A DNA stretch of 64,000 nt from Sycon ciliatum (Eukaryota > Porifera > Calcarea > Leucosolenida > Sycettidae), in assembly GCF_964019385.1 (NCBI RefSeq), contig NC_088653.1:12619835-12683834 (forward strand). The letters run 5' to 3'. Made by a program: the position numbers and the translations under genes. Shown one piece after another: positions 10,490-20,694 of this stretch. The first letter of the stretch is position 1, and every line of letters begins with the position of its first letter. The notes under the pieces are model-generated. The model did not search any database. It was not told the origin of the DNA and saw only the letters and a program-made list of their open reading frames with translations.

Positions 10490-11823
10490 AATGGTGCACT
10501 TGTGGTGTGCCGCAGTGCTCTGTACTAGGACCCATGCTGTTCCCCATATACACCAGAGATATCCCCTCGGAATCTGCGCCGGCATCATCACTGCAGTTTG
10601 CGGATGACATCGCCCTGACATGTGCAAGACGGACAGCGCAAGACGTGTCTGATGCGCTCAGCTTGGCGGTTACCTCCCTCTCAAGTTGGCTGGACGCTCG
10701 TGGTCTTGTATTAAATGCAAAGAAGAGTAATGTATTGGTTTTTACCAGCAGCAGTGGGCAGCAGCCGGACGTGGGTGTACGCTGTCGAAATGATGTGCTT
10801 CCGCACACCACCAGCGCGAAATACCTCGGCGTCTTAATCGATGAACGAATGACCTGGCAACCGCAAGTTGACCGGTGCATCTCACGCACTGCTAGGAAGA
10901 TCGGTAGTCTGTGGCGGGCGCGACGCTGCCTCACTCTAGCTAGTCGAAGCAAGTACTTCCTATCTGTCATCATGCCGGATTTGATATATGGATCGTCAGC
11001 ATATGGCTCCGGCTTGACCCACAACCAGCTAAACCGCTTGCAGGTGGCCCAAAACCGCGCAGCAAGGGCGGTGTTCGGACGACCACGATTTACCAGGGCC
11101 AGTGATCTCTTGGAGAGGCTCTCTGTTTATCGCATGGACGAGGTATATCGCCAGAAACTACTCGTGCTGGTATGGCGGTGTGTTCATAGCCGTGCCAGTC
11201 CTGCTCTGCAGGCACTGTTTGTTCGCAACTGCGGAGCAACTCCCCTTCAGCGCAGTCTGGGCCTACAACAACCAATAGCCAGAAGCCGAGCAGGCCAATG
11301 CCGACCGGCATCTCGCGGTTGCCTGTTATGGAACCATATACCTGACACGGTGCGAGGTATGGGCAACATCCCAGCATTCCGCCAAGCTGCCATTCCCTAC
11401 ACGTAAGTCGTTGTAGACTGCTACATAGTTGGCCATACCATGGTATTCAGTACCCACGAACTTTGCAAAGCCGATAATGTGATAATGTACCGTGGTGCAT
11501 GCACCGGTGGTACCACCACTTCGTAGACTGCCTCCCGTTCAATTCTGTGCTCCAGTCCTCTTTATTCTCGTGAGTTGTGTACTCGTTTTGCTGTTTGTCT
11601 GGTTTATTTGAATTCGCACAGTAAATGTGTACTTCAGTTATTCTCTCCTCCCTCTTCTGAGTTTGACTCTCCGCTGGCCTTCTCTCCTCCCATCCCCTTA
11701 CATCATATTGGGCCTCCGCACACACTACATTGTCACATAGCACAACTCAACCATTCGCTACTCTGTTATTGAGCACTCCTGCTCGTTTGGTCTCGCAAAT
11801 CCAAATAAAATCAATCAATCAAC
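10490..11823 (+). mobile_element. 5'-truncated LINE (family A, copy 2)
   Basis: The element starts within the RT domain next to the left arm of the inverted repeat and ends with aaataaaatcaatcaatcaa. Its tail matches the 3' end of the LINE at 3,105-4,775. It lies in the opposite orientation to that copy. Confidence 0.85.
10498..11405 (+). pseudogene. Reverse transcriptase C-terminal half, LINE family A
   Basis: The frame begins at a GVPQCSVLGP block; the usual G of PQGS is C. It continues through the catalytic FADDIAL (around 10,600), YLGVLIDERMTW, LWRARRCLTLASRS and MPDLIYGSSAYGS to WNHIPDTVRGMG, stopping at 11,404-11,406. It stays open for about 300 codons, so this copy is younger or less damaged than the one at 3.3-4.7 kb. 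It lacks RT motifs 0-4 and the endonuclease and cannot be functional alone. Confidence 0.85.
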
Positions 11824-12161
11824 CAGGTTCCTACCTGTGGATGCAGCTGGGGACGCTGGTCCACAGGCCATGGTCGTTGATGAACTCCCATGTTGGATAT
11901 CCGATGGAAGTAACTATGTGTACTAGCAAAGTTACACTGCCACTGATACCATGTACTAGTGATGGTGTTACCCTATGATGTGCTGTGATCCTGTGCTCTC
12001 CCGACCTCGTGCTACTGGTGCGTTCGGGTCCCCTCATTCCCGATTTAGGTGGATCAGTTCACATTTGGGGGGACAATGGGCCAGTTGTAATTTCTTACTT
12101 TTACGACGGGGCAGCGCCAGTAAAGGTTTTTCGGTTCACAGAGCGATTTTTATATGGATAA

Positions 12162-13051
12162 TTTCAGTTTTTTTCCGTTCCCTCCCCACCCCCACCCCGA
12201 AGGTAAACATGATGAACACGCGCGCGATGTACTGTATGTAGGCATGAGACTGCGATAACACACTGATAAATACCAGCCCTCCCCATCTCGCTTGCCCCGC
12301 ATACAGATACACAAACACGCGGATGCACACGGTACACGCACACATACGCACATGTACACGACACAAACAGGAAATTCTTCATGTAAAATGCCATGCAAAG
12401 CAGTGGCCACCGTACTTTTAAAAGGAAGTCAGTTGTGGAACAAAATAATTCAACTACAACGTGTAGACAAGCTGACGGCCAAAGCATAACATAGCAAACA
12501 TGACATTTGCCCAAGGATTGCAGTTTGCAGACCACGCCATGGAAGCAGCGAATACAGAATGTAATATCATACAAAGTGACAAGCAAAGAAGTGGCCACCA
12601 TACACCAGAAACTTGCAGTAAGTCACATATCCAACAGATGGAAAAGTGAACAGCAATCTGGTACAGCCCACACAAGACAAAGCTGACCTGATACTTGTCC
12701 CAGGATCGCAAGTGGCAGATCCTTTTCAATGCATAACATGCAGGTGTACGTTACACGCATGGACAAAATCTGACCGTGTCGCCAGCATACAATGTCATCA
12801 CGACACATATATACCCCACAAGTTACACACATCACAGTAGAAGCACAATGAAAGCAATGGAAAAGTACGATGTGGTTGCTGAAGCATCTTCGCACTTCAA
12901 ATTCAGACTTATGTGGTCGTCACGAGATGATATACCTGCAAGATACAAGTGATGCAGAAAGAAAGCAGAAGGTCGTGAGGTAGGCTATGAGACACCACAA
13001 ACGGGTCACCTACATGTATGTTCAGGGCTAGTGCACTCGCACGCAGAAATA
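12162..13051. other. Sequence without a supported gene
   Basis: Low-complexity cacacg stretches lie at 12,330-12,365, and a loosely repeated gtggccacc-containing block at 12,395 and 12,590. Minus-strand frames here are cysteine-rich and lack domain signals or convincing splice context. Confidence 0.4.
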
Positions 13052-13228
13052 TCATAATCGAGTATTTCCCAAACTGAGAAGTGCAAGGAAATCCACTTGC
13101 ATGCACAGGAGCAATTTTGCCGCTGATGTGATGCGCAATTCGAGACGATCTGCGATGTCACCTCTGATGCCGATTACTTCCTTGCTTAGACCGGCCCGGT
13201 CTGCTCTCCCTTCACTCTCTTCTAAATC
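13052..13228 (-). CDS. Candidate exon of the minus-strand host gene (phase unresolved)
   Basis: Behind a good acceptor (pyrimidine-rich tract, tag at 13,229-13,231) a 59-codon frame opens only in phase 0. It reads DLEESEGRADRAGLSKEVIG and continues with a helical, hydrophobic stretch to a stop. It resembles real coding sequence, but the preceding exon (13,663-13,777) ends one base into a codon. It cannot join directly unless an unseen exon lies between them, so it is listed as tentative. Confidence 0.3.
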   Translation of the reverse strand, partial: DLEESEGRADRAGLSKEVIGIRGDIADRLELRITSAAKLLLCMQVDFLALLSLGNTRL

Positions 13229-13662
13229 CTACTTGGAGCAGTAAGGCTGTGCCACTGCTCCTACTGATAACCCAGTTAGGTTGTGGTCATTGTTGTGAAA
13301 GCAATATCATCGTCATTGTGGTAATAACATACGTTTTTGCACAGCGGCTGGCGCTAGAACGTGCAGCAAGCAGCACGCTTGTACTTCGGATTTTGCGATT
13401 TTTTAGAGGGCAATGGCTTCCTTTTTGCTTTGGCTACCTACGAAGAATGACCAAAAAATCCATGAGAAGTATTTTTTGGAGCTGGAGTACGAGTGGGGTT
13501 GTCTGATAAGTGCTAGGAGAACCCTCCTTTGTGGCTGTAGAGCGCTAAAACGTGCCCTGTTGGCCGAAAAATCCGAATTTTTCTCTCCCGGGGGACACCC
13601 CCGGACCCCCCCCCTTGTACCACTCCCAACCACCCTGTGACGCCCCTGTCATTGTAGCTTAC

Positions 13663-13777
13663 CTGCTGTCTTTCTTGGAGATGCAGTAGCAGCTGAGGAC
13701 TTGCATACAATCTCTGTTTCAACTGCCACTATTTCCACAATGTTGTCAGGTATTGGTGCGGGCGACACACGCAGATT
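13663..13777 (-). CDS. Exon of an unrecognised host gene (third visible exon)
   Basis: A strong acceptor (ttctttccttctacgtgtgtag) precedes 38 codons plus one base beginning NLRVSPAPIPDNIVEIVAVE. The exon ends cagcag followed by a gtaagc donor. It opens in phase 0, which matches the phase 0 end of the exon at 14,368-14,684. The sequence is short and matches no domain I know. The call rests on splice signals and phase agreement. The intron to the previous exon (13,778-14,367) contains a CTG/CAG-rich stretch. Confidence 0.5.
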
Positions 13778-13879
13778 CTACACACGTAGAAGGAAAGAAA
13801 CACCATGAACATATACCTGTTACTACATGTACATGTACATGTTGCGACTGTCAAATATTCCAGAGGCAGATGGTGGGGA

Positions 13880-13965
13880 TGGAGAGGAGAGCAACATCAG
13901 CAACAGCAGAAGCAGCAGCAGCAATAGCTGCACTATTAGCAGCAATAGCAGCAGCAGCAGCAGTA
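13880..13965. repeat. CAG-rich imperfect triplet tract
   Basis: A run of cagcag/caatag triplets would read as polyalanine or serine on the plus strand. Relative to the minus-strand gene it lies within an intron. Low complexity, not a gene by itself. Confidence 0.6.
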
Positions 13966-14367
13966 CCACACAGCAATTCACCACACCATACCTCAGATTG
14001 TATTCCCGGTATGAGCATTAAATATCCAGTGGCCTTGCCCTCGCGAAATCGGCTTTCATACTAGTTCAACAGAATCTACAGCGCACGTTGCACAGGAGAA
14101 TTCATACTCATTCAACAGAATATACAGCATACATTGCACAGGAAAATGCTTGTACATTGCAGAGGAGAATACTGGCTTTCATACTCGTTCAACAGAATCT
14201 ACGGTGTACATTTGACAAGAGAATACAAGGCAAAACGATTACACAAATCTACGCCAATAGTTATTATAATGTCCCTGAAGATAGGCTACTGTAAAACCGG
14301 AAAATTTCGGTGGAGATTTATTTTCGATAACTTCGATTTTACCCACACATTACACACGACAACTTAC

Positions 14368-14684
14368 CTCCACGGTCGACATGAGCTCCCCAGGATCCCC
14401 CAGCTCCTCGGGACACGCCCTCACCATCGTCGTGGAAACGTTCAGCTCGGCCAGCAGCCGTCGCAAGCCATCAATCTCATACGAGCTGAGACAGGCCATG
14501 TCCGAGAGCGGGCAGGATGGCGGTGATGGAGGTGGCTTGCCGCCTTGTGAGCTGTTCCCGTCTCCTGACGAAGCAGCAGCAGCAGCTGCCGCTGTTGCTG
14601 GCGACTGGGCTGCAGTGTCATCCGTTGACAGCTGTGGGATCTCGGCGCATGTGGGCGCCAGAGAGAGCTTCGCTGCGTCCGTAT
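14368..14684 (-). CDS. Exon of an unrecognised host gene (second visible exon)
   Basis: On the minus strand, cgctgacag at 14,685-14,693 is an acceptor and the exon ends gtggag followed by a consensus gtaagt donor. It is 317 bp: two bases finishing a codon, then 105 codons beginning TDAAKLSLAPTCAEIPQL. An alanine/serine/proline linker follows, then a better conserved-looking piece containing MACLSSYEIDGLRRLLAELN. The two opening bases complement the single base left by the exon at 18,951-19,328, so the join is in frame. The low-complexity half suggests a disordered region and the second half a helical one. No family is recognised. A MITE ends only 25 bp upstream of the acceptor. Confidence 0.6.
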
Positions 14685-14708
14685 CTGTCAGCGATCAGAC
14701 AATCAGAA

Positions 14709-15239
14709 TACCGTAAAATTCCGTTAATAAGCCCCGGGCGTATACTTTGCAGAGCGTCAGCAACCGGGCGTATATTTGGGCATGGGCTTATTTTAGGGCA
14801 TGGGCCTTATTTCGGACGCAATCTGCAGAAGATCAATCTATCAGCAACCCACTAGTTTCAGTGAACCACCGTTCACACTGAGAGCGGTACAGGTACATGA
14901 AACCTCCAATGTTATTAGGCATTTTGCCTGTTTTGATTTCCACTATAAATAAAGTATACAACAAACCACATTTTTTGGCAGTTTGCTACATTCCAACGGA
15001 ACATCGCTGTCCTCGCGCGCCGTGACAGTGTTGAGTTCTCCACTACTCGATCTACAACTGTTTTACAGTTTGTACTCGAACGCACGCTCGCGCGCTGGTC
15101 ATTTTGAGTCCACTTGACGCCCTGGGCTTATTTCGGGCATGGGTGCTAAAACGGACTTGAAGTGTACACCGCCTAAAACTGGGCTTATTATCGGACATGG
15201 GCGTTTTTAGGGTTGGCTTATTTACGGAATTTTACGGTA
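14709..15239. mobile_element. 531-bp MITE with TACCGTAAAATTCCG ends
   Basis: The left end taccgtaaaattccgttaat matches an inverted right end (taaataagcc then acggaattttacggta), with TIRs of about 28 bp. The inside is rich in gggcttatttt and gggcatggg words in both orientations. TA-starting ends suggest a Tc1/mariner-type mobilising source, but no transposase is encoded. It lies in the large intron of the minus-strand gene. Confidence 0.8.
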
Positions 15240-16214
15240 TACAAGTCCATATTTAGGCATAGGATATCCGCCGTGAACAGCATTCAACCGGCAACACCCA
15301 ACAACAAGAGTACTGTAATTTCACAAATTGTTGGTGTACTTTTTTTTCGGTACGTTTGGTGCGTCTGTTTCTTACCTAAAGTTTCAATACACCGAACAAA
15401 CACTAACACACGTAATCCAATAGGGAACTGCTTCTCTGTACCTAACATTTCTGTTCGCCTAACCTGGCCTTTTTGCCCTCATACCGAAAAATACTGAGCA
15501 CCTAAAGTTTCTGAAACTAGAGTATAACCCCCGAAGAGTGTGAAACTCCCACACACCCTGCTGTCTCGACAGAATTTCAAGGTCAATTTCAAGGTCATTT
15601 TTATGATGCAATGTTCCACGCACCAGTGATTATTACGACACGTGTACGGCGAATCAACGCATCACACGTTTTTCTTTGTACTAGTCTGTACATGGTCTAA
15701 TGGGGCTTTGTCCACCACAGGTTCCGAATACGTCTGATAAATTGTGATAATACGTGTACTGTGCAGCCTCTTCCCTTGTAGGAATAAGATCCTGTGCTTT
15801 GACACAAGAGTACATGGGGTTATGTAATCTTGCTTGACAGGATAACTACATATTTATGTTTGGATACTCCTAAGTGCAGTGATCCTGTTTTCTATTATTT
15901 AGAAAAGCGATCCTGTCAGCTTTTCTATTATTGTGTTCACATGGCAGAAAAAACGACATCGCTATGCTACGTAAGTTTCTACGTAAGGTGCTCGGTATTT
16001 CACTTAGGCTACGTAAGTCTCTACGTAAGGTGCTCGGTATTTGATCTACCAACGCTTGGTAGCCGTGTGCTGTGCACGTGCACGGCAGACATTGTGTTCA
16101 GTGCATGCAGTCCGCGGATCCGTGTTCGGATGTGCATGCGCGAGGAACTTCCTTCTTTGGAACTGCTTCTTGCATGAGCTGTTTCGGTTATTTCGTCTCA
16201 TGGCCTGGCTTATT
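15240..16214. other. Intronic or intergenic sequence
   Basis: There is a short tandem duplication at 15,965-16,040 (ctacgtaagt then ctacgtaaggtgctcggtattt, twice). No recognisable coding exon. Confidence 0.4.
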
Positions 16215-16530
16215 TCGTTTCGGCGCTGCTGAGACCTCCTTTCGCGGAATATTACTCAATGACAGGTGAGTTGACCAATTCCCTTTGATTCATTTGCTTG
16301 TGTTGACTCTTTCATTCAGGAAAAGTGTGCTGATTTTGGGGCAGAATGCAATAAATAATGGAAAAGTTGACAGGATCTCTTTGCTAAATTTTGCTTTTCT
16401 GCTGCCGAGCTGTGAGGCCTCCTTTTACGAAATACTCGATGCCAGGTGATCTCTAACTTGACCGGTTTCCTTCGATTCATTTGCTTATGTTCACCTTTCA
16501 TTTACGGAAACGTGTGCTGATTTTACTTTC
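16215..16530. repeat. Diverged tandem duplication of about 190 bp
   Basis: The block 16,215-16,340 (gcgctgctgagacctccttt through gtgtgctgatttt) is repeated with changes at 16,400-16,530. The first unit contains atgacaggtgagt, which resembles a splice donor; the second has lost it. Function unknown. Confidence 0.6.
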
Positions 16531-16984
16531 AAGTATTCGGATTTAGATCCAATTTTATCTCTTTGCCCTTGTCTACAGTGTGCGAAGAACGCGAGTTCAA
16601 CTTCTTGACGGTAAGGCTTATGTTAGATGTCTTGTCGAAATACTCATATTCATTGTACATTGGTACGTTACAAGTAAGGCACTGGTCAGTGGTATAATAT
16701 CGTTGGCAGTTCCCAATCTGGAGGGAAAGGTTCAAGTACCAATTGACCGAGTTTGCAAAATAAATTCGCATATCAGGGGAAATCTCTATTGTGGAGAGGT
16801 TCAGTAACTTGTTTGTTTCATACGAAACAAGCCAATGGGTGCAGTCTCTACTCGTGAAAATCTCGTACTTGTATGATTGGATTTGTTTACTCAAGTCTGG
16901 GCTGTTTGATTTGTGAGTACCGCCGAGATTGCACTGCCCCAAAATAATGTTTCGTGCCGCCAAAGCAAGAATTACGATCTGCAA
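16529..16984 (-). CDS. Hypothetical small protein with a possible signal peptide
   Basis: A 151-codon uninterrupted minus-strand frame starts with ATG and a hydrophobic MQIVILALAARNIILGQC that could be a signal peptide. The rest has cysteines (DCTHW, GNCQRYY, QCLTC) and sequons (NLS, NIS), which would suit a secreted protein. No domain is recognised and no splice or promoter evidence supports it. It could be chance. It lies inside the presumed 4.3-kb intron of the other minus-strand gene, which lowers its likelihood. Confidence 0.25.
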   Translation of the reverse strand: MQIVILALAARNIILGQCNLGGTHKSNSPDLSKQIQSYKYEIFTSRDCTHWLVSYETNKLLNLSTIEISPDMRIYFANSVNWYLNLSLQIGNCQRYYTTDQCLTCNVPMYNEYEYFDKTSNISLTVKKLNSRSSHTVDKGKEIKLDLNPNT

Positions 16985-18206
16985 ACGGGTTGTAGTACCT
17001 GTAAGAATGTGGAGTACATGTATCGTACTTTCTCTGTTGCTGTTCAGTTGCCGTTATGTTGCTAAAGAAACGTTCAGTAGAGAGGTTCTGCAAAACGAAA
17101 ATTCGAACGAAGTTTCGCGACAGTCCTTGGGAAGGTGTGCGCGAATTTTTGCACGAACTTTGCGTTCTGCACATTTTCGTAGTTTGCGCGGGCCAAGTGC
17201 ACGTACGCCATGACCCGATCTCACGAAATTTCCTACGACAGTTCATTTAACGTTCCCTGCAAGTTTCGCGTCCAAAGGTGCGAAGTTTCGCACTTCATGA
17301 TGTAGAGCGAAAGTTTGTACGCATTTTCATTTTGCAGAATCTCACTAGTGACTCAATTGTTTCATACGGGACGCGTCAATCAGTCGGTGTGGCTTAGAAT
17401 CTTTCGCTGTAGAAGAAATCTATTCGTATGTCTATTGGAGATATAATTGTATTCTCTGGTTATAAAATAGGTTAAGCTCACAGAATAAATACCATCGGTC
17501 CCTTGGTGTTGGTCCTAAAGAGGTTCGACTAGATATCTTTCATACTCACCAAAAGATGTGGAGTGCCTTGTTTATCTCTCAGTACCTCCAACCATAGCCT
17601 TGCCCCTTTCCTCCTCAGGATCAGTGTAGTTGTTGGAACAAGGTTTTGGACTCAGCAATGTATTCGGTTACATTTTAATACATGTTTATTGTTCCTCCTT
17701 TGCTGTGTTGTTTTAGACAATCGTGGACTAACAGTTTGAAGTCATTGAACTACTTCCAAAAGTTGTATCGACATCAACAGGATTACGATTTCAGTTTCTA
17801 TATGATGCTGGATGACCTTATCACGATAACCCATGACTATAAACCATTATAAACACAGAATCAACAAAAACATCTGCGACACGCACCTGGTGCATGGCTA
17901 CATTTCTCAAATAAATCTGATTGAGGGTGGAGAAATCTGAAATATCTGAAAGGCAAGACAATTTTATGACAGAGTAATGAAATTCTGCAACAGCAACATG
18001 CACAGAATGACCTCCGTATAAAAAAAGTATCACCACCACTGCTCACATGTTTCCCCGCAGAAGAACATGCATTATGCTAGTGCCATTTTCTGCAAGAAAG
18101 GGCTTGCACATCAATGCGTATAATATGGTATTGATATGATGTGAAGGCCATCATTTACATATTGTAATAGGGCATTCCGTTGATTGGTGACAGAAAAAAC
18201 AAAAGA
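16985..18206. other. Unique sequence, no supported gene
   Basis: It is AT-rich with short frames only. Overlapping frames occur on both strands at 16,900-17,250, none with a recognisable domain. Confidence 0.4.
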
Positions 18207-18618
18207 AATTATAGCAATAAAAACTGCTTTATGGCAGTTTTCTAAAAAAAGTTATTGTGTTCTAGTCCATGGACCCCGTCTAAAAAGTAAGAAATTAACG
18301 AAATGTGATAGCTGAAAATTAAAATTTCACACAAAACCTCACAATAATCACACACAGAATGAAAAGCTACATGCAGAAGACCTTTTCCCCTCGTGATCCT
18401 CTTTCCTATGCATGCATGTTGCCAATTGTTGGTGCAGTACAAGTTTAGTGTTCAAAGCAGCATTTCAAGTGTTGTGATTATTGTGAGGTTTTGTGTGAAA
18501 TTTTAATTTTCAGCTATCACATTTCGTTAATTTCTTACTTTTTAGACGGGGTCCATGGACTAGAACACAATAACTTTTTTTAGAAAACTGCCATAAAGCA
18601 GTTTTTATTGCTATAATT
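18207..18618. mobile_element. 412-bp MITE with 144-bp TIRs
   Basis: The arms 18,207-18,350 and 18,475-18,618 are inverted copies, almost perfectly identical. Examples are aattatagcaataaaaactg at one end and its complement at the other, and tccatggaccccgtc in each arm. The loop is about 124 bp. It is non-coding and would fold into a long hairpin if transcribed. It lies within the large intron of the minus-strand gene. Confidence 0.9.
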
Positions 18619-18693
18619 GTTGATGATGGCACAAACATAAACACCGCATATGTTGTACAGGAATCCGTCGAATTTTTTATTTATTTTTACTTT

Positions 18694-18795
18694 TATTAGG
18701 GTTTACCGGGTGTTATTAGGGTTTACCGGGTGATGTTAGGGTTTACCGGGTGTTATTAGGGTGTACTGGGTGTTATTAGGGTTGACCGGATGTTA
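18694..18795. repeat. 20-bp repeat, five copies, containing TTAGGG
   Basis: Five units of tattagggtttaccgggtgt with few changes. The TTAGGG word recalls the telomere repeat, but the 20-bp period is not telomeric. It is followed by gcggccgtcgtgagttccct, which recurs inverted at 49,310-49,350. Confidence 0.8.
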
Positions 18796-18950
18796 GCGGC
18801 CGTCGTGAGTTCCCTTCCGGAACGCACACGATAATATACTTTTTTAAACTTTTTTTATCATATTAAGATCAGATAAGAAAGCATCAACACGAAGTACATG
18901 ATTGTATAATATTATTTTACTATATCAGCGCAGCTTTCCACCAAACTTAC

Positions 18951-19328
18951 TGGCACTGGAGTTGGTGGAGATGCAAGGATGATCCGGCCGCGTCTCATCC
19001 GTCAGTGCACTGGGTGACGACTCAGCACTGGTACGCACCACCAGCGATGACGACGGGGTGGAGGCGGCACGCGATGGGGTAGGGCTGGAGCTGGCTACGG
19101 CGGCTGCGCTGTCTGCTGCTGCACGCGTTGGTGTCGGGCTGGAGCTGGCGGAGGCGGCTGAGGAGGCACGCGTCGGTGTTGCCACATTATGTGCTTGCAC
19201 TGCTTTGTCTGGCCTGCGTATTTCAGGACTATTCAGTGCATTAGACCCAGGTTTGTTTGGTTGCCGGATGACCTCTTGTTGCGTCGCTCTGTATTTGTAT
19301 TCATCAATTTTTGGGCTTGAGAATTGAG
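18951..19328 (-). CDS. Exon of an unrecognised host gene (first visible exon)
   Basis: The minus-strand frame opens after an acceptor-like acaacag (19,329-19,335) and ends with a consensus gtaagt donor at 18,945-18,950. It has two leading bases, 125 codons and one trailing base. It contains QFSSPKIDEYKYRATQQEV and then a linker with two near-repeats, SSPTPTRAA and SSPTPSRAA. The trailing base pairs in phase with the exon at 14,368-14,684 across a 4.3-kb intron. The upstream end coincides with the boundary of a transposon copy, so either the exon was truncated there or the element landed beside the acceptor. It is likely an intrinsically disordered region; no family is recognised. Confidence 0.5.
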
Positions 19329-19992
19329 CTGTTGTGTGGTTCCCAATATGAAAACATCATGCTGGTGCTCTGTGTTTCGATTATCGACTGTCGGAGCAGT
19401 CCTGCATATATTAGCAGAACGGTCAATACTGTAGTCTTTTCACGTGTTTGTCTTTTTTGTGTTTTCGCCGGGGGTATTAGCGTCACGTTGCACACAGAAC
19501 GGCAGTGTTGCATCACTGGACGACCCTGCCTCTGCATCTGACTTAATTTCCCCAGGATCTGGTGCAGTTACACCAGACAGCCACTTCCTGTAAACACGCA
19601 AACAGCAAAAGAAGAGATCCCGCAAATCAGGAAAAAACATTATGGAAAATATAGAGTAGATCATACAACATTCAATAATCTGGAGTAATTACAGTGAGAC
19701 AAACACTTCAAACAGTGCTCTCTCTCTCTGTCTCCATCCTTCCAAAAATACCCTATGACAATTCCCTAGAATTATTTTATTTTATATTCTTAGGACATCA
19801 TTCTGAACATAATAAATTCTTCCATGTGTCTTCAATCACCACGGAGGGCGAAAATATATCTAAGTCATGCAGTTTACGGGAGGTACGAGCTGTCATGGAT
19901 ATAGAGGCTGATATTGTGCCAGCGTGAGGCCAGAGACAGAAAGAAGACACTGATTTCTTGAACAACTCACCTATATAATCGAATCCACAAGG

Positions 19993-20391
19993 ACCATTGG
20001 ACCATTGGACGCCCATCGCCGGAGGCGATGATAGCGATGCTACAGCAGAAGCCATAGCAACTTGTGCTGGGAATAGCCTGGGATTGCACCATTCAACAGC
20101 TTGCAAGGCTGAAGAATTGGCCGCCACTATTCAGCCTGGTCTACACCACACAGCTACGAAGTGGCTTTTTCTGGCCAGTGAATCCCTACTTTTTGGTCTT
20201 TTTTAAATTTATTTTCCCGCACACACATCACACCACATACTCCGGCATACACGGGCTGTTGGTAACCACCCAGGAGAATGAAAGAAAAGTCAGGAAGAGT
20301 CTGAGAAAGAGAAGAAAGACGTGTGTGACCATAATCGTCGGGAATCGAACCCGCAACTTATCGATTGGAAATCGCTGCACATACCGCAAGG
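19993..20391 (-). mobile_element. Probable tRNA-derived SINE inserted in long-TIR copy 2
   Basis: Comparison with copy 1 shows an extra segment of about 399 bp flanked by caagga on both sides, a six-base target-site duplication. Read on the minus strand it has a Pol III B-box-like gcgggttcgattcccgac near its 5' end. It ends in a short reiterated tail, ggtccaatgg. These are the marks of a tRNA-derived SINE; the A box is not convincing. A frame running across the junction is accidental. Confidence 0.6.
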
Positions 20392-20403
20392 AGCGCTCAT
20401 ACT

Positions 20404-20694
20404 TTGATCCATCAGGACGCGAAACATCTTCAAAGCACTCTCAAACACGGAGTTTTACTGTGGGCAGCCAATTTCACAGCCATCATGAAGGCACTCGACG
20501 ACTACAGGAGTTTTGTAGAGGAAAGAACAAGGAGTAAAGAGCGACAACAATCGCTTGAAGAAAAAGCAAAGAAAAACAACTGTCTCTCCAGTCATTTAGA
20601 TGCTGTTGCCCTTGACATCTGGTTCCATCCAGAGGACGCGACTTTTGTTTGTCCCCAGTGCTCTCCGTTGCTATGCGTATCGAAGGAGCCGTGA
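20404..20694 (+). pseudogene. Coding-like fragment inside long-TIR element copy 2
   Basis: Same frame and product as 9,279-9,569 (KALDDYRSFVEERTRSKERQ and CPQCSPLL), preserved without frame damage in both copies. Family unknown. Confidence 0.4.

Larger units (their letters stand above)
10327..12161. mobile_element. Inverted-repeat element enclosing a LINE fragment
   Basis: The arms at 10,327-10,489 and 12,008-12,161 are inverted copies (about 160 bp, mostly identical), sharing blocks such as ctttactggcgctgccccg and aactgatccacctaaatcg. The left arm holds an extra short hairpin, gaaccgctctgtgagcggttc. Between them lie a truncated family A LINE and about 180 bp of other sequence. The simplest reading is a foldback/MITE-like element into which a LINE inserted. 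Confidence 0.75.

Noticed and set aside
12164-12601. 145-codon cysteine-rich minus-strand frame
   Set aside because: Low-complexity TG/CA content, overlapping alternative frames and no recognisable domain or splice pattern.
18694-18795. Interstitial telomere repeat
   Set aside because: TTAGGG recurs only once per 20-bp unit, not in tandem hexamers.
20340-20390. Possible tRNA gene from the B-box-like sequence
   Set aside because: No cloverleaf or convincing A box; the segment has target-site duplications and a tail, so it is better explained as a SINE.
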